A stretch of 5,622 bases of DNA from positions 1 to 5,622 of the forward strand of contig JACDEY010000086.1 of the NCBI GenBank assembly GCA_013816105.1, read 5' to 3'. The position numbers and the translations under genes are program-made. Below, piece by piece: positions 4,079 to 5,622 of the stretch; positions within the stretch are counted from its first letter, which is position 1, and every line of letters starts with the position of its first letter. This DNA is from Actinomycetota bacterium. GTDB taxonomy: Bacteria; Actinomycetota; UBA4738. The notes under the pieces were generated by a model, which made no database searches, was not told the DNA's origin, and worked only from the letters and a program-made list of their open reading frames with translations.

Positions 4079-5622
4079 ATGCCGATCGTTGAAACCCGCC
4101 CCTCGAAGGACGCCGGCTCGCAGGAAGGCGTCAAGCCGTCCAGTGTGCTGGTCATCTTGGTCGTCAAGGACGGCGCTCCGTGGCTCCGCCGCTGTCTTCT
4201 CTCCCTGGCCAGACAAACCCATCCGCGCATCAGTGTGTTGGCCGTGGACAACGCCTCGACGGACGGCTCCATCGAGGCGCTCGAAGGGTCACTGGGAGCC
4301 GAGCGGGTGATCCGGCTCGAGGGGAACCAGGGTTTCGCACGAGCCCTCGCCCACGGCTTGGCCTCGAAGGCTGCGCGAGAGGCCGATCACCTGCTCCTGG
4401 TACACGACGACGTGGCCCTCGCCCCGGACGCCATCACCACGCTCGTCCAGGAGGCCGAACGGAACGAGTCCACCGGCGTCGTCGGACCCAAGGTCCTGGA
4501 CTGGAAGCAGCCGAGGATACTTCGCGACATCGGCCAATCGAGCGACCGGTTCGGGTATCCCTACAGCACCCTTGAGGACGGCGAGATCGATCATGGCCAG
4601 TACCAGCGGGCTCGAGAGGTTCTCTTCGTCTCCTCCTGCGCAATGCTCGTGTCCCGGGAAGCGTGGACGCGAATCGGACTGCTGGACGAGCGCCTCGACT
4701 CTCGTTACGACGCCCTGGATTTTTGCTGGCGAGCGCGGCTCGCGGGCTTTCGGGTCCTGATGATCCCGTCGGCGGTCGCGCGTCACCGGGGCGCCTCCGC
4801 GACTCGGGAGCGCCCGGGGGCCGACGGGAGGGCCAGGGATCGTTACTACCGGGAGCGGGCCGCCCTCACCAGCATGCTCAAGAATTACTCGCTCATCTCC
4901 CTACTGTGGATCCTTCCCCTGTACCTCCTACAGGGGGTCGCGCGCGTCGCCATGCTGGCCATCTCTCGCCGGTTCGAGGACGCCTACCAGGTCCTCGCCG
5001 CATGGGGTTGGAACGCGGTGCATCTCCCGGGGACGGTTCGGCGAAGGGTTCGAGTCCAGGCCGTGCGGGCGGTTAGGGATCATGAGGTTCATCGCTTCAT
5101 GGCTCCGGCGGGAATCCGTCTGCGCAGATGGGCTGTGACCGCCGGGGAGGTCCTGCTGCCGCGGTGGGAGCGCGCGCCGGCCGGACCCCGCCCCACCGCC
5201 TGGACGCGCGCAAAGGCGTTCGCAGGCGTCCATCCGGTCCTGGTGGCTTGCCTTCTTGCCGGCGCTCTGTGCCTGGTCGCCTACCGTGGGCTACTAGGCG
5301 CGAACCCGCTCTTCGGTGGGAGTCTCGCGGCGTTCCCGTCGACCCCCTCCGGATTCTTCCAGGAGCTGACCTCCGCGCTGCGAAGCACGGGCCTGGGTGG
5401 GTCCCATCCCGCGAGCCCCGCGCTCGGTCTCCTCGGGATCGGGAGTCTCGCAACGCTCGGGAGCCCGGCCCTCCTCCAGAAGTTCCTGCTTCTCGGGCTC
5501 CCGGTCGCCGCCGGCGTGGGCTGCTACCGGTCGGTCCGGTTCCAGACCGGCGTCCGCCTCGCGGCCGTTCTGTCCGCGGCCGCCTACGCGCTCTCCGCCG
5601 TCGTCCTGTGGGCGTTCTCGGA
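4079..5622 (+). CDS. Family 2 glycosyltransferase with C-terminal membrane segments, C-terminus off window
   Basis: The frame is open to the right edge, giving 514 residues from the ATG at 4079. Residues about 20-245 form a GT-A family 2 domain: SSVLVILVVKDG (21-32), SLARQTHP (42-49), VDNASTDGS (56-64), the metal/nucleotide-sugar motif HDDV (109-112), GPKVLD (136-141), SSCAMLVSREAW (185-196) and LDFCWRARLAGFRV (213-226). A hydrophobic segment follows at about 272-295, a basic region to about 383, another at 385-407, and more hydrophobic stretches to the edge. The enzyme should use a nucleotide-sugar on the cytosolic face of the membrane to build an envelope glycan; the sugar is not readable. 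Large actinobacterial proteins of this layout continue for several hundred more residues, and the SALRSTGLGGSHPASPALGLLG region resembles their polytopic part. Start is uncertain: a GTG at 4028 has AGGAGG at 4017-4022 and would add 17 residues, but would place the -10-like TGCTATCCT inside the gene. Residue 212 is Ala where an acidic residue is usual. Confidence 0.9.
   Translation, partial: MPIVETRPSKDAGSQEGVKPSSVLVILVVKDGAPWLRRCLLSLARQTHPRISVLAVDNASTDGSIEALEGSLGAERVIRLEGNQGFARALAHGLASKAAREADHLLLVHDDVALAPDAITTLVQEAERNESTGVVGPKVLDWKQPRILRDIGQSSDRFGYPYSTLEDGEIDHGQYQRAREVLFVSSCAMLVSREAWTRIGLLDERLDSRYDALDFCWRARLAGFRVLMIPSAVARHRGASATRERPGADGRARDRYYRERAALTSMLKNYSLISLLWILPLYLLQGVARVAMLAISRRFEDAYQVLAAWGWNAVHLPGTVRRRVRVQAVRAVRDHEVHRFMAPAGIRLRRWAVTAGEVLLPRWERAPAGPRPTAWTRAKAFAGVHPVLVACLLAGALCLVAYRGLLGANPLFGGSLAAFPSTPSGFFQELTSALRSTGLGGSHPASPALGLLGIGSLATLGSPALLQKFLLLGLPVAAGVGCYRSVRFQTGVRLAAVLSAAAYALSAVVLWAFS

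Overview
This window looks like part of the chromosome of a high-GC actinobacterium, probably an uncultured lineage. It carries a fused FbiC-type FO synthase for coenzyme F420, a WhiB-family iron-sulfur regulator (a family confined to Actinobacteria and their phages), a Lys/Ser/Thr/Ala-rich basic protein like the tails of actinobacterial nucleoid proteins, and a large membrane-anchored glycosyltransferase. No tRNA, rRNA, insertion sequence, CRISPR array or phage gene was seen, so this reads as core chromosome rather than an island. Genus and class cannot be told from the sequence alone.

Layout. (1) Positions 1-722, minus strand: cofD/fbiA, the transferase that puts the phospho-lactyl-type side chain on FO; its C-terminus runs off the left edge. 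(2) Positions 741-3266, plus strand: fbiC, a CofG-CofH fusion making the FO chromophore. The two genes are divergent with only about 18 bp between the preferred starts, so their promoters must lie within or beside each other's coding sequence. (3) Positions 3267-3449: a 183-bp leader with a perfect 8+8 bp dyad just before the ribosome binding site of whiB. (4) Positions 3450-3677: a WhiB2-like regulator. (5) Positions 3701-3901: a 66-residue protein made almost wholly of twelve [K/R]KSTA pentapeptides, 23 bp after whiB behind a near-perfect Shine-Dalgarno sequence, then a strong hairpin terminator at 3928-3953. (6) From 4079 past the right edge: a family 2 glycosyltransferase domain followed by membrane segments.

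How they fit together. FbiC makes FO and CofD converts it toward F420-0, so the divergent pair covers two successive steps of one pathway. The whiB plus KKSTA pair looks like a separate short operon ended by its own terminator; it joins a redox-sensitive transcription factor to a probable DNA-binding polycation. The glycosyltransferase has its own promoter-like sequence and probably acts in envelope glycan assembly. From memory, whiB2 homologues also sit beside cofD/fbiA in Mycobacterium and Streptomyces, so the neighbourhood seems an old actinobacterial one, here with fbiC lying between.

The most unusual item is the free-standing KKSTA protein: it has the composition of a mycobacterial HupB or histone H1-like tail but no folded DNA-binding domain, and its repeat units differ at synonymous sites. 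The perfect dyad before whiB is the best regulatory candidate. I see no clear evidence of a wholly new multi-gene system.
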